Part shown: positions 1 to 10,062 of the stretch, one piece after another
Layout: every line of letters starts with the position of its first letter
Position numbering within the stretch: the stretch's first letter is position 1
Source: Simmondsia chinensis
Taxonomy: Eukaryota; Streptophyta; Magnoliopsida; Caryophyllales; Simmondsiaceae
Assembly: GCA_018398585.1 (NCBI GenBank)
Contig: JAGTTD010000008.1
Span: forward strand, 694,501-758,500
DNA length: 64,000 nucleotides
Reading direction: 5' to 3'
Notes under the pieces: generated by a model
What the model was told of the DNA's origin: nothing
Database searches by the model: none
What the model saw: the letters and a program-made list of their open reading frames with translations, nothing else
Translations under genes and position numbers: made by a program

Positions 1-542
1 TATATAAGAAAGACAACATGTTTTGAAATAACAGGATTCCTGGAAAGTACTTTCGTTTGCTTAACAGTGAAGGGTCTCTTATTTCTATCAAAATATGTTG
101 CTTTTCTCGTTCTTTTTCTGAAAAATGGTATCTTTTCTTTTTTTTTTTTCTTTTGAAATATGTTATCCTTATTTGTTTCCCGCTAAATATAATGCCCTAG
201 TCAGATTTCTTGTTATAGATGATAAGGAGTATAACATTGTCTCCGTAAGTGGTAAGGGGCTATTTACGATTGGGGGTGGGGGTTGGGGGGGGGGGGGGGG
301 GGGGGGGGAAACGAGCCTTAAATCCACGGCCTCACACTCGGGGGTGGATAGCTTAACCACTACATCAAATTGAACGGCTCCTATTCAAATATTTTTGCCT
401 CACTTCGAAATGGTGCTCTAGTGCTTTGTGTTTTTGTATGCTTGTACAATATGATTGTTCATCTTAGTATTTAAATATTAATTTAGATTGATAATTTAAT
501 TGAATTCATGGCAATTGTTAATGCCAAACTTTATTATGTTAA
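1..542. other. Intergenic, left edge
   Basis: AT-rich sequence with no gene that I can support. A run of 24 G at 285-308 sits inside a segment (about 215-372) that ends like the antisense of a tRNA-type SINE head (TAGCTTAACCACTACA, compare 7170-7195 and 21050-21075). The small open frames here are low-complexity and I do not regard them as genes. Confidence 0.5.
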
Positions 543-721
543 TTTTTTTTTGGTAACGAGGAATTAGGCTGCCCCAACCAACCCCGGACCATGAGAACAA
601 CCCACAAGCCCCCATGAGCAGGTAAGTCATGAGTATATCCTCAACGAGAATCGAACTCCTTACCCCTGAGCGATGACCGTATGGGTAAGACACGCCACCA
701 ACTGAGTCACCCCATGATGGG
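543..721 (-). mobile_element. tRNA-headed SINE with poly(A)-type tail
   Basis: Read on the minus strand, the element begins with a tRNA-like A box (GGTGACTCAGTTGGTGGCG), has a B box (GAGTTCGATTCTC), and ends in an A-run, seen as T8-9 near 543. It is bounded by a 14-bp target duplication with one mismatch (529-542 and 722-735). This is a standard tRNA-derived plant SINE, not a tRNA gene: it lacks a cloverleaf 3' half. Confidence 0.75.
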
Positions 722-1194
722 CTTTATTATATTAATGCCAAATCAAAAAGAGTATTCTTGTGAGAAGTAAAAACTGAAATTGCTTTGATATTAATAATAT
801 AAGCCCTAAAAATAATATTTACGATAAATACATTGTTTATAGAACTTCCTAAAATATAACAACGGGCTATTTTCTAGTTGACAGGAAGTAGGTCGAATAT
901 AGGAAATGAAAATTAATTAGCAATTTTAATTCTTTCAAAACATATAAAGTAATTTACCTAACCTCCTTGGGTAAACATATAAAGTAATTTACCTAACCTC
1001 CTTGGGTAAGTCTTAATTCTTTTATTTAACTAGCCTCCACAAGGAAAATTTTATTTCCCATTATAACAATCAAACGTTTTTACCTACTGAGAAGTTGACA
1101 CATTAATTAATTTTTAAAAAATATAATTTTTTGTAGAAATTTAATTCACGTGACAACCAAAGTTGGCCTTTAATATCGCATTTTTTGACATACT

Positions 1195-1822
1195 ATCATT
1201 GTTATTAAAATCTCGATTTGAATATTAGAATCTTACGATTATACGATTTCACAATTGTCCACCGATCTGAATCATAAGTAGAATCATAATTTTGTAGAAT
1301 CTTATGATTTATTGATATTATAGGAAATTAAAGGATAGAATCGCAAAGCGATTTTACTATTCTACCAATCCGACCTCGATTCTACCAACATATATAAGTA
1401 AAAAGTAAAAATGTAAAAAAATCAAGCATATACTCTAAACAAACTTACTTTATTAGTTTGAAGTTAAAAAAAGTAAATTAAGCATTATATACTTTCAAAC
1501 AACTTAAATTAAGTTTAGTTTTATGTTTTAACCATAATATAAAGTTCGATTAGCATCATTTATCATAAAAGTTCTCATGATTACTGTAGCATAACATGAT
1601 ACATCTATGGTGCATGATAATATTTTTATATAGTTGATTATATTTCTTACGTATACCCATGTAATTAAAGATCTTATTAATAATTTTTTGAATTATATAA
1701 CTGCTATTAATATAAAAAATAATTATAATATACATTTAGAATCTTATGGTTCTCAATCGATTCTAAGATTCTAATTCTAAAAGTTCTTTCTAATTCTAAG
1801 TAGAATCCTAATTTTAATAACC
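1195..1822. repeat. Foldback/MITE-like element, copy 1
   Basis: AT-rich element with a TTATTAAAATC-type left end and an ATTTTAATAAC right end, full of GATTCTA/TAGAATC motifs that pair with each other. A second copy in opposite orientation lies at 7730-8355 inside an intron of the GTPase gene. I see no coding capacity. It sits directly upstream of the GTPase promoter. Confidence 0.6.
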
Positions 1823-1917
1823 TTTGCACGCTATTGCTATTTGAATTAGAGCACGTGCAGGCCACGTGTCCCTAACAAGAAGTTATTGGTGGTGAGACAC
1901 TATTAAGACTGTAAAAT

Positions 1918-1998
1918 ATCTAAAACCCTAAACCCCGAATGAATACAAGAGAACCAATCCATCTCCCGAAACCTCCAATTTCATTTGTCAGCGATTAA
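1918..1998 (+). promoter_or_regulatory. Telo-box leader and short upstream ORF of the GTPase gene
   Basis: The sequence AAAACCCTAAACCCC at 1922-1936 contains the plant telo-box (AAACCCTAA), which is typical of promoters and leaders of translation and ribosome-biogenesis genes. An ATG at 1939 opens a 19-codon frame ending at 1998, ahead of the first in-frame ATG of the main CDS at 2099. Whether transcripts include the short frame is inference. Confidence 0.5.
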
Positions 1999-2098
1999 AA
2001 AGCTTATTAACGCTAGAAGGAGACGAAATCTGGTGCATATTCATAGTAGCAATCGAATTCTAACCAAGAGAGAAACAATCAGCTTCAGCGGACGGAAG

Positions 2099-5000
2099 AT
2101 GGTTAAGGAAATCACCAGATCGGCGAAAACAAAGCTGAAAACCGCCAATAGAACAGCCGGAATCGGCGTATTGAAGAAACAAGCCAAAAGTAACAAGGAA
2201 ATTGCCAAATCGGCGAAAACGAAGGTGAAAACCGCCACTAGAAACACCAGCATTGGCGGCGGACACGGCGTGTTGAAGAAATACGAGGAAAGCAATAAGG
2301 AAATTACGAAATCGACGAAAACGAAGCTGAAAACAGCCAGTAGAGACGCCGATTCTGGCGATAGAAACGGCGTCTGGGAGAAACAAGCGAAAATCAATGA
2401 GGAAATTACCAAATCGGCGAAAAGGAAGCCTATAACCGCCAGTAGAATCGCCGGAATCGATGGTGGAAACGATGTATTCAAGAAAATAGCCAAAAGCAAT
2501 CAGGAAATTGACAAATCGGCGAAAACGAAGCTGAAAACCGCCAGTAAAACCGCTGGAATTGGCGGTGTCCACCGAGGAAATGGTGCGTTGAAGAAACAAG
2601 CTAGAAGCAGACTAGATTTGAGCAAAAAATCAAACAAATTGGAACAGAGTAATAGCTCTAATTTAGGTTATCTCAAAACCACTAAGAAATTTGGGGAGAA
2701 GAAGAAGGTAGAGGATGAATCAGAGCCATTGGATGCGCATTCAAAGAGGAAGAAGCGAGTGATTCGGATTGATCCTTATGACATTTCAAATAAGCGGCTC
2801 GACGATGGGATTGCCCTCAATGGTCGGTATAAACACCACTTCTCTTACTGTTTCAGGAACTGATTATTCAAAAACTGTTTGGTGCAGAAATTTGAATGAT
2901 TTAAAGCTCTAACATGCTTTCTTATTCGAATGTAGGTTAGATTTGAGGGTAAATACACCGGCTCATTTCATATCTTATGATTAAATGATATTACGATTTA
3001 CTACATAAGTGTTCGGATTTTTATACACCAACAAATTCTTATCGGATAAAGTGGTCTATTTTAGGAGCTCTTTGAGCTAACAACTTTGAGAGCTCCTGGA
3101 CAGAGCATTGGCGGATTTGTAGAGGGATTAGAGGGCTCTGCGTTATTAGTCTTTGAGTTTTTATTTCACGGTTGAGGGCATCTTGTCTTTAGCTCTTTGT
3201 ACATTCTTTATCTCTTAATAATATTCCTTTTTTCGATAAAAAAATGATTTTAGTATTAAACGTAGGGGCTACTGGTTGACTTAGGATCTCTCGATCATGG
3301 AGGCTTTGCTACCATGTTAGGAGCCAAATCCCAAGTGTTTAATTGTTAGTGAAGACTTAAGAATGATTTTATACTCTAACACTCTTGTATATGTTCTCGT
3401 TTTGTTTTTGTTCAATGTGAATGTTAAAGCAAGATTGGTTTTGAATTTTTGCGCATGGATATGTAGATATTACTAATCAGAAGAAGGACAAAAAGAAAGA
3501 GGATCCTGAGAAAGTTGAGCCATCAAGGAATGCACAATTCAGGGCAATAAAACCCAGTCCCTCCATCCTTAACTTTGTCGAAGAAAATGTAAATTTCTGC
3601 TTCCTGATCTTGTTTGTTGTTATTTATGTCGCTTTAGTTTCAATTTGTGTGTCTAATGATTGTGAATTGGCAGTTGTTGGGACGTAGACGCGATATTGAA
3701 TTGCGAAAGGCGGGCTATAATGTCGAGCTCTCAGCACCATTGGATAATATCCCTTTCTCAACAAGCTCGGAGAGGGAGAGAATTGAAGAAAGTGTATGTT
3801 CTTCTACTGTGTGCTATTCCTTTTCCAATGTCTTATGGTTCGCGATTGACTTGTGTTGAGTAGTTTGAGCTTTCTTGGATTGGCTTGGTGGTTAAAATCC
3901 CAGCTCTAATTTGGCTATGTCCCGAGTTCGAAGCTCGCTAAACCTCTTCCCCAAGGTTGTGGTGCACTATTTGGGGAATTATCATTTCCTTGCAATATAA
4001 AGGAAAATGATGTGTACATCTTACCCCCTCAGATCCTGCTTTACGGGAGCGCTTTTGAGGCACTGGGTTTGTTGTTGTTGTTGTTGTATAAAGGAAAATG
4101 CTGGTTTAAATACTTATGCTAGGCTTTCCTACAAAGATGTATGCTTGCCAAGGAAAATGCTATTTGTATACAATTCTTTTCAGTACACAATTATGTAGTG
4201 GAAAATATTTGATCATAAAAGACCAACATAAAATGATTCTCTTGCTATAATCCAAAGATATTTTACCATGTGCATTGGATACATTTTATGTGTGCTCAAA
4301 ACAGTGCTCGCTTTCCAATTAAGGCCTTGGTCCAACAGTAAAAGCATTTGCGGGGGTAAGATCTAGAACAAGAGGTCCTAGGTTTGGATCCTCTAACCAC
4401 CACTTACCTATGAAAAAGTCATTTATGCTATAATAACATAATGTTATTCATTTTTGGGTAAGTGATAATACCACAATGTTGTCACTCTGCATACGGTCGC
4501 TAGTTCTGGAGTTTTATGGTTAGGCATAACTAGGTAGCAGCAGTGGTCAAGGGGTGGGAATGGACCGCTGTCCTACTTTGGGCTTTGTTGTTTACTGGAA
4601 ACTCATTGGTGTGTGCAGATAAATCTTTCTACATCGCAATTGTGAAATAAAGATCAACATATAAGCCTAATCAGCTACTCCACCTACTGCCAATTAGTTT
4701 TGATACGGAACCTCACTTGGACTCATATATGGACTTCATATTTACCGACTATTTGGGTCGGACCTAAGGTCTAGTTATATTCACATTGTATTAGATCGAG
4801 TCTTGGCCCTAATTACTCTTTCTTCTTCTCACCTATGATCATAGATCCAGAAAAAGAAAGTAGACCTTTCTTATGACGAAATTAAGGTTTCAATAGCATC
4901 TTAATGTCAAATAGACTCACATATTAGCGAGGGTATTGAGAATTTCGATTGATGGAACCCCACTTGACATGTATATGGATCTCATATATGGCAATTACAT

Positions 5001-8000
5001 TGGTTGAGCTTAATTGGTAAAATTTTACATTGTTTGCTAGATGATTAATTGCTTCTAACTATGTTTTGTAATCTTCAATGCATTTATTGTTGTTTTGATA
5101 TTTTCAACTGTTATATGCAGATCTTCAGGAATAAATTGACATTCTTTGCTGCCGCAAAGGTCTCATCATCATTTCCACCTCCTGATCTTCCAGAGATTGC
5201 ATTTGCAGGTTTAGATCTTTCTCTTCCTTCAGATTCGTCGTCTTCCACTACATATTTAGCAACGATTTCCTCTATTTTCCCCGCTGCAAGAACATTTAGA
5301 GCGTTAAGCTGATTTTACTAGATATTTCAGTGGATTTAGCTTTTCTAACATAGGGCGAACACCCTTGATCGCTATGTCTCACTTGACAATAATGCAAATG
5401 AAGGCTACTATATTTTGCTTTTGTCTACATGGGTTTTAAACATATCATTCATCTTTGAATATGTAAACTACTAGTAAGAGTTGAGATTGAAGCTCTAGGA
5501 CAAAAGATCCTCGGTTCAAATCTCCCTGCCCCCAGACCTGCTTAACATATGAAAATTCTTTGCATCTTATGTCGTGAATGTATTTCCTTGAAGAGATTAT
5601 TTATAATGACACGCCAACGTTTTTCTAGGTAGGTCTAATGTCGGCAAGTCATCACTGCTCAATGCACTGACGAGACAATGGGGAGTTGTCCGGACATCTG
5701 ATAAGCCCGGTCTTACTCGGGTGCAGTTTCTGCATTCTATATACAAAGAACAAAAACTGAAATTTCAGATATCGAACTCTCTTTTTGTGATTGATGTGTT
5801 TCCATTCTGCTGCAGACGATTAACTTCTTCAAGCTTGGGTCAAAGCTTTGCTTAGTAGATTTGCCTGGTTATGGCTTTGCTTATGCAAAAGAAGAAGTTA
5901 AGGAAGCCTGGGAAGAACTTGTAAGTGCCCAGATAACTATGCCTCTTCGATTGTACTGTTCCTTGGGCTTTAAGTTTCCCTGCGATTTCATGATTAATAA
6001 CGTTTAGGTGGTACCGGATCTCATTGACGCTAATTGGCCAAGGAAATATTACAAATGCTGAAACCTTGTGTTATAATTTCATGTGCAAATGGCCAATTAT
6101 GGGTGCAAACAAACAAAACTTTCAATAAGCTACTCATGTTCAAGATAGATTAGAGCTCATTCCTGCTCATTTTGGGGGGCTTGAAGCCGTGTTTGAGCAG
6201 GCTCGATAAGCTTAGGGAACCAAATTTGAAGAGGGAGTGATCGATGCTACTCTTGATTGGTCAAGTGATTTTTAATGCTTAAATACTTTTTTGGTTCGAG
6301 AGGAAAAGATTACATGCTTTTGTTCACTGAAATCTGTTCGAGTCTATGGAGGAATATGATTATATTTATGGTTAGCGCTCACGCATTGCTTGGTTTGGCA
6401 AAGACATAGTTCTCTTATAGTTTGTGTTATGGAATCACATAAAGGCCGTTACATAGTGGTTTCTTTGAGCTAGCCATTATGCTTCAACCATTACTTTAAC
6501 AATGCTTTTGTAACAACCGCTGTAATACATATATATCGTGTTTGATTTATTAAACATATTTATAAATATATTTATACGTTAAAGTGAAAACTATCAATGA
6601 GGTACAAAAAGTATTATCATATAGCTATGCATTCAACTTTTTTGAAACATAAGGCGTAAAAGCAACTTTTATTCCTAAAAAAACCCAATACCTTTGGTCA
6701 CCATGACCTGTTATATAACATTAGTCACACCTGCTTCCGTGACACTACGGCAATGACCTTGGAAGTCCTTGCGAACCGCGATTTGATTCAGTGATGGTAA
6801 GATGAATGCTTTTACTGGTCCCTTTGGTTGATGATAATTAATTATTGATTCCGACTTTGCTGCATGATGTATGGATTACTTACATTTCCACAGTTTTATG
6901 GCGTGTTATGATTAATGTGGAGCCATGGCACTTTGTAGGTAAAGGAATATGTCTCCACAAGAGTCGGGCTGAAGCGAGTCTGCCTTCTGGTTGACACCAA
7001 GTGGGGCATGAAGGCCAGGGATTTTGAGCTTATTCATTTGATGGAAAGGTACCACTATGTCTCTGTATATAATATCATAATAACGAGGTACAACATTGTC
7101 CTGAATAGCGCTACCAACATTCACGGGAGGGGGATATGAGCTCCGAATCCAAGACCTCATTGCTTGGGGGTTTGGATAGCCTAACCGTTACACCAAAAGC
7201 AAGAGCTCAATACAGAGGTTTTACATGGTCATTAATTGAAAGGCTTGACCCTGCAAAAGCAGAGGTATAATTGTGTATACTTGACCCTTCTTGGGCACCT
7301 TCACTGTGGAGGGAGCCTTGCAGAAGAGACTTTTACATGCTATAGTCGATTTTCTTGTTCTTATCGATTAAAGTTGTTAGAGAGTAGAAGTTGGGAGCTT
7401 AACATATTTGCTCCTCCGCACTTCTATCACTAGAAACTTCTATGACTGCTTGTTCCGGTGCTCGCACCCTCACTTTATGCAACTGTAGTATGTCCCTTTT
7501 TGGTAATTGATCTCTATAGATAAAGGGTCAGAGATTCGAGAACAAACTCTTGGTAGAAGGTGGGGCACGGTTGGCCAAGACTGCAAGCAATTCAAGTAGT
7601 CACTTTGACACCCCAATTTGTTAAGGGTTTCTTTTGAAAATCATATATTGTCAGTTTACTTCTGGCACATATCGCTATTTATAATTGAAGAAATAACAAC
7701 TTATTTATTTTATGTTAAAACCAAGGTTGTTAAAATCGGGATTGTACTTAAAATCGGTAGGAGGCTTTTAGAATCGGAATCGTAGAATCGAATCGAGCAT
7801 CATAAGACTCTACTTAATGTATATTACAATTATTTTTTGTATTAATATCAGTTATATAGTTCAAAAAATTATTAATATGACCTTTACTTATGTGGATATA
7901 TATAAGAAACATAATTAAATATGATAAAAATATTATCATACAACATAGATATGTCATTTTATACTATAATAATTATGAGAGCTTTTAAGATAGATGCTGC

Positions 8001-10062
8001 TAATCGAACTTTATTTTAAGATAAAAATATAAAACTAAACCTAATTTAAGTTTCTTGAATGTATATAATGCTTAATTAACTTTATTTTACTTCAAACTAA
8101 TAAACTAAGTTCGTTTATGATATATGTTATGGTTTTTTACATTTTAACTTTTTACTGGTAAACGTTCGTAGAATCAAGGTCAGATCAATAGAATCGTAAA
8201 ATCGTATTAAGATTTTATCTGTTAATTTCAGGTAATATCAATGAATCGTAAGATTCTACAAAATTAAGATTCTACTTAGGATTCAGATCGGTCGACAATT
8301 GTGGAATTGTAGAATCGTAAGATTCTAAGATTCGAATCGGGATTTTATTAACCATGTGTTAAACATATATGTATGTGTACAATATAAAGGATCACAATAA
8401 TAGTCGGTATGGAAATGGAAAGTGGATTAGTTGAGATTTGCTTACCGGACTAGAGGCATTTTTTTTGGGTTTTAACTGGTTTTATTTATTATATTTGGTT
8501 GCAATTTGCCTATGCAGATCAGAGACTAGATATCAGATAGTGTTAACAAAGACAGACGCGGTCTTTCCCGTCGATGTTGCTCGCCGTGCCATGCAGATCG
8601 AAGAGAGTCTCAAAGATAACAAGTCAGTCGTTCAGCCACTGGTATGTTGTCACGAACCTAAGTCCGAGACTTGGATAGTTTTAGGAAAGGGCCGAGAAAG
8701 AGTAAGAAGGAGAGATTAAGATGAGAAAATGAGAGAATTTTAGAAGAAAAGAGAGAAAGAGACGGTTGAGAAGGAGAAAAGAAATAAGAGGTTTAATTCA
8801 TATATTTTTGGATGATCCTCGTTACAACAATTCACATGACTTATATAGAGGGGAGGAGGGAACCCACACGGTTCAAAATGCTAACCCCCTACTTCAACAA
8901 CTATATTAATTGCTAAGGCTTGCTTACAAGTAACATCTACCTAATCTTACCTACTACTAGTTGGGTAACCGGTTTTATCAAGCAACTAGTAATCCCCCTT
9001 CAACTAACCCGTTTACTTAATTGATATTATATTTTACATTATATACCTTATACAAAATAGTAAAAGCGAAAAAAGACTGATACTCTGACACGGAGCGTGA
9101 CATATGTTCCCCTTTAATTTCGGGCCATTTACATTATACAATTTTCTACATTGCCTAATGTGTTTAATTGTGTCATTATAATTCTTATACAGTGTTCTTA
9201 TGTTAGGGTTCATTTACCAGGCACTAAGGCACCGAATTCCATTAGAACTCCGAAGTTAGGTGTGTTTAAGCGAGAGTAGTGCCAGGATGGGTGACCTCTT
9301 GGAAAGTTCTAGTGTTGTCAACCTTATAAGGTTGGGGGTCCTCGGAAACAGCCTCTTGGCAGGGTTACACCCTGAAGGGGTAAGGTTATGTGCATCCACC
9401 TCTCCCAGACCCCGCTTATGCGGGAGCCCTTGAGGCATTGGGTATGTTGTTGTTGTTGTACAGTATTCTTATGTTACCCAAAAAATACAATTGTCAGTTT
9501 AGTTCTGATCCTTATCACGTGCTTTTTGTCAATGACAATTGAGGCGAGGTTTGAAGAGAGTGAAATGTATGTGGCTTTACCCCTACAGAGTGCTGCCTTG
9601 AAGGGTGACTCTGTCCGAAGGCCTCCAACCCTAGAAGGCAAAAAGGGAAAACTATTTATAAAATCAAGTCACGTCAAGTAAAATAGTACCAAATATGTAA
9701 GCACGCTTAACTTCGTAATTCTAATGGGATCCGGTGCCTTAGTGCCTGGTAAATGAACCTTTGAACTAATATAAGAGTAATGATAAATATATCAAAGATT
9801 TTCTTAGCATATATACACCAACTGATGTGGTAAGAGTTGGCTATAATTTAAATAAATGTTAAATTTAAACAATTCTCATCTTAATATAATGAAAATAATT
9901 TTTATAAATCAAATTTTATATATATATATAGAATGGGTTGGTAGGTAAATAATAATTGAAATGGTGGAAAATGTGCAGATGATGGTGAGTTCAAAATCAG
10001 GGGCGGGTATCAGAAGCTTGAGAACAGTGCTTGCCAAGATTGCTCGTTTTGTTAAGCCCTAA
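2099..10062 (+). CDS. EngB: EngB/YihA-type GTP-binding protein with N-terminal repeats
   Basis: Nine exons with consistent phases: 2099-2822, 3467-3588, 3674-3793, 5121-5208, 5629-5720, 5816-5920, 6939-7048, 8518-8641 and 9979-10062 (522 aa). All introns are GT-AG. The C-terminal half (about residues 345-522) is a TRAFAC GTPase of the EngB family. Visible motifs are G1 GRSNVGKSS (352-360), a switch region KPGLT, G3 DLPGYG (397-402), G4 TKTD (464-467) and G5 SSKSG (499-503). EngB proteins assist assembly of the large ribosomal subunit in bacteria and organelles; the role here is inferred from the family. The N-terminal 240 residues form a lysine-rich repeat domain, most like the long-N-terminus EngB paralog of plants. 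The longest open frame begins with a TTG at 1985, so the first in-frame ATG (2099) is taken as start. Introns carry several SINEs and a MITE. Confidence 0.85.
2105..2602 (+). repeat. Five tandem lysine-rich protein repeats in GTPase exon 1
   Basis: Units start near 2105, 2195, 2297, 2399 and 2501, so spacing is 90, 102, 102 and 102 nt (30-34 codons). The core reads roughly [15 protein letters not shown] followed by a glycine-rich bend and VLKKQAKSN. The reading frame is kept across all units and the DNA is also similar, which fits tandem duplication under coding constraint. Composition resembles histone H1-like tails, but no specific function can be read from the sequence. Confidence 0.85.
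3100..3246 (+). mobile_element. L1-type LINE 3' end fragment (GTPase intron 1)
   Basis: AT-rich 3'-UTR-like segment ending TCGATAAAAAAA, similar in style to other LINE tails in this window (28700-28710, 40840-40850, 49050-49066). No coding part remains. Confidence 0.4.
3867..3990 (+). mobile_element. tRNA-headed SINE fragment (GTPase intron 3)
   Basis: Contains an A-box-like TGGCTTGGTGGTTAAA and a B-box-like GAGTTCGAAGCTC at about 35-bp spacing. It is followed immediately by the target site of the Au-tailed SINE at 4010. Confidence 0.5.
3996..4100 (+). mobile_element. Au-tailed SINE, 5'-truncated, with target duplication
   Basis: The insert 4010-4086 holds only the 3' part of the Au body (GTACATCTTACCCC ... 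GAGGCACTGGG) and the (TTG)n tail. It is flanked by a perfect 14-bp duplication TATAAAGGAAAATG (3996-4009 and 4087-4100). It lies in intron 3 of the GTPase gene. Confidence 0.85.
4321..4425 (+). mobile_element. tRNA-like SINE fragment
   Basis: Head GGCCTTGGTCCAACAGTAAA and B-box-like AGGTTTGGATCCTC. A related segment is at 5465-5560 (GATCCTCGGTTCAAATCTCC). Both are intronic and degenerate. Confidence 0.4.
4640..5000. repeat. LTR/TRIM-like dispersed repeat
   Basis: Shares phrases such as CAATTAGTTTTGATACGGAACC and 'TCATATATGGACTTCATAT' with 38430-38600, 48290-48480, 49740-50170, 50590-50720 and 54360-54910. No open frame is present. The class is uncertain. Confidence 0.4.
7045..7200 (-). mobile_element. 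tRNA-like SINE, antisense (GTPase intron 7)
   Basis: Minus-strand head GTAACGGTTAGGCTATCC and a B-box-like segment (GGATTCGGAGCTC), ending leftwards near the exon 7 donor. Related antisense heads occur at 300-372 and 21025-21085. Confidence 0.4.
7730..8355. repeat. Foldback/MITE-like element, copy 2 (inverted relative to copy 1)
   Basis: Begins GGTTGTTAAAATCGGGATT and ends CGGGATTTTATTAACC, giving inverted ends. Its interior matches the reverse of 1195-1822, with the AGAATCGTAAGATTCTA-type segments. It lies in intron 7 of the GTPase gene. Confidence 0.6.
9188..9476 (+). mobile_element. Full-length 5S-headed Au SINE (sub-architecture A)
   Basis: Insert 9206-9458 (253 bp) with an 18-bp target duplication, 17/18 identical (9188-9205 and 9459-9476). 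Bases 9206 to about 9325 track 5S rRNA from its first nucleotides: GGGT start, ACCAGGCACTAAGGCACCG, AGAACTCCG, GCGAGAGTAGT and GGATGGGTGACCTC. A hairpin CCAACC-TTATAA-GGTTGG follows, then the Au body and (TTG)4 tail. It sits in intron 8 of the GTPase gene. It is not a 5S rRNA gene, because it has many changes and continues without a terminator. Confidence 0.85.
9571..9770 (-). mobile_element. Degenerate 5S-headed Au SINE, interrupted
   Basis: On the minus strand a 5S-like head (9700-9765, including GGATCCCATTAGAAT and GGTTCATTTACCAGGC) is separated by unrelated AT-rich bases from an Au-like body (9575-9645). It is about 110 bp from the full-length plus-strand copy, so the pair could fold back. 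No clear target duplication. Confidence 0.55.

Noticed and set aside
543..721. A tRNA gene (also 3867, 13239, 29860, 57088)
   Set aside because: A- and B-box-like motifs are present but no acceptor stem or anticodon arm can be formed, and the segments end in tails or have target duplications. They are SINE heads.
2041..2599. Long open frames on the minus strand opposite GTPase exon 1
   Set aside because: They mirror the repeat-coding exon; their repetitiveness is a shadow of the plus-strand repeats.
9206..9330. A 5S rRNA gene
   Set aside because: The sequence follows 5S rRNA but has many substitutions and small indels, lacks a T-run terminator after about 120 bp, and continues into an Au body inside one target duplication. 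It is a SINE head.
9388..9681. Short frames reading through SINE copies, for example 9388-9681 and 30761-31048
   Set aside because: They translate SINE bodies and tails, with no independent support.
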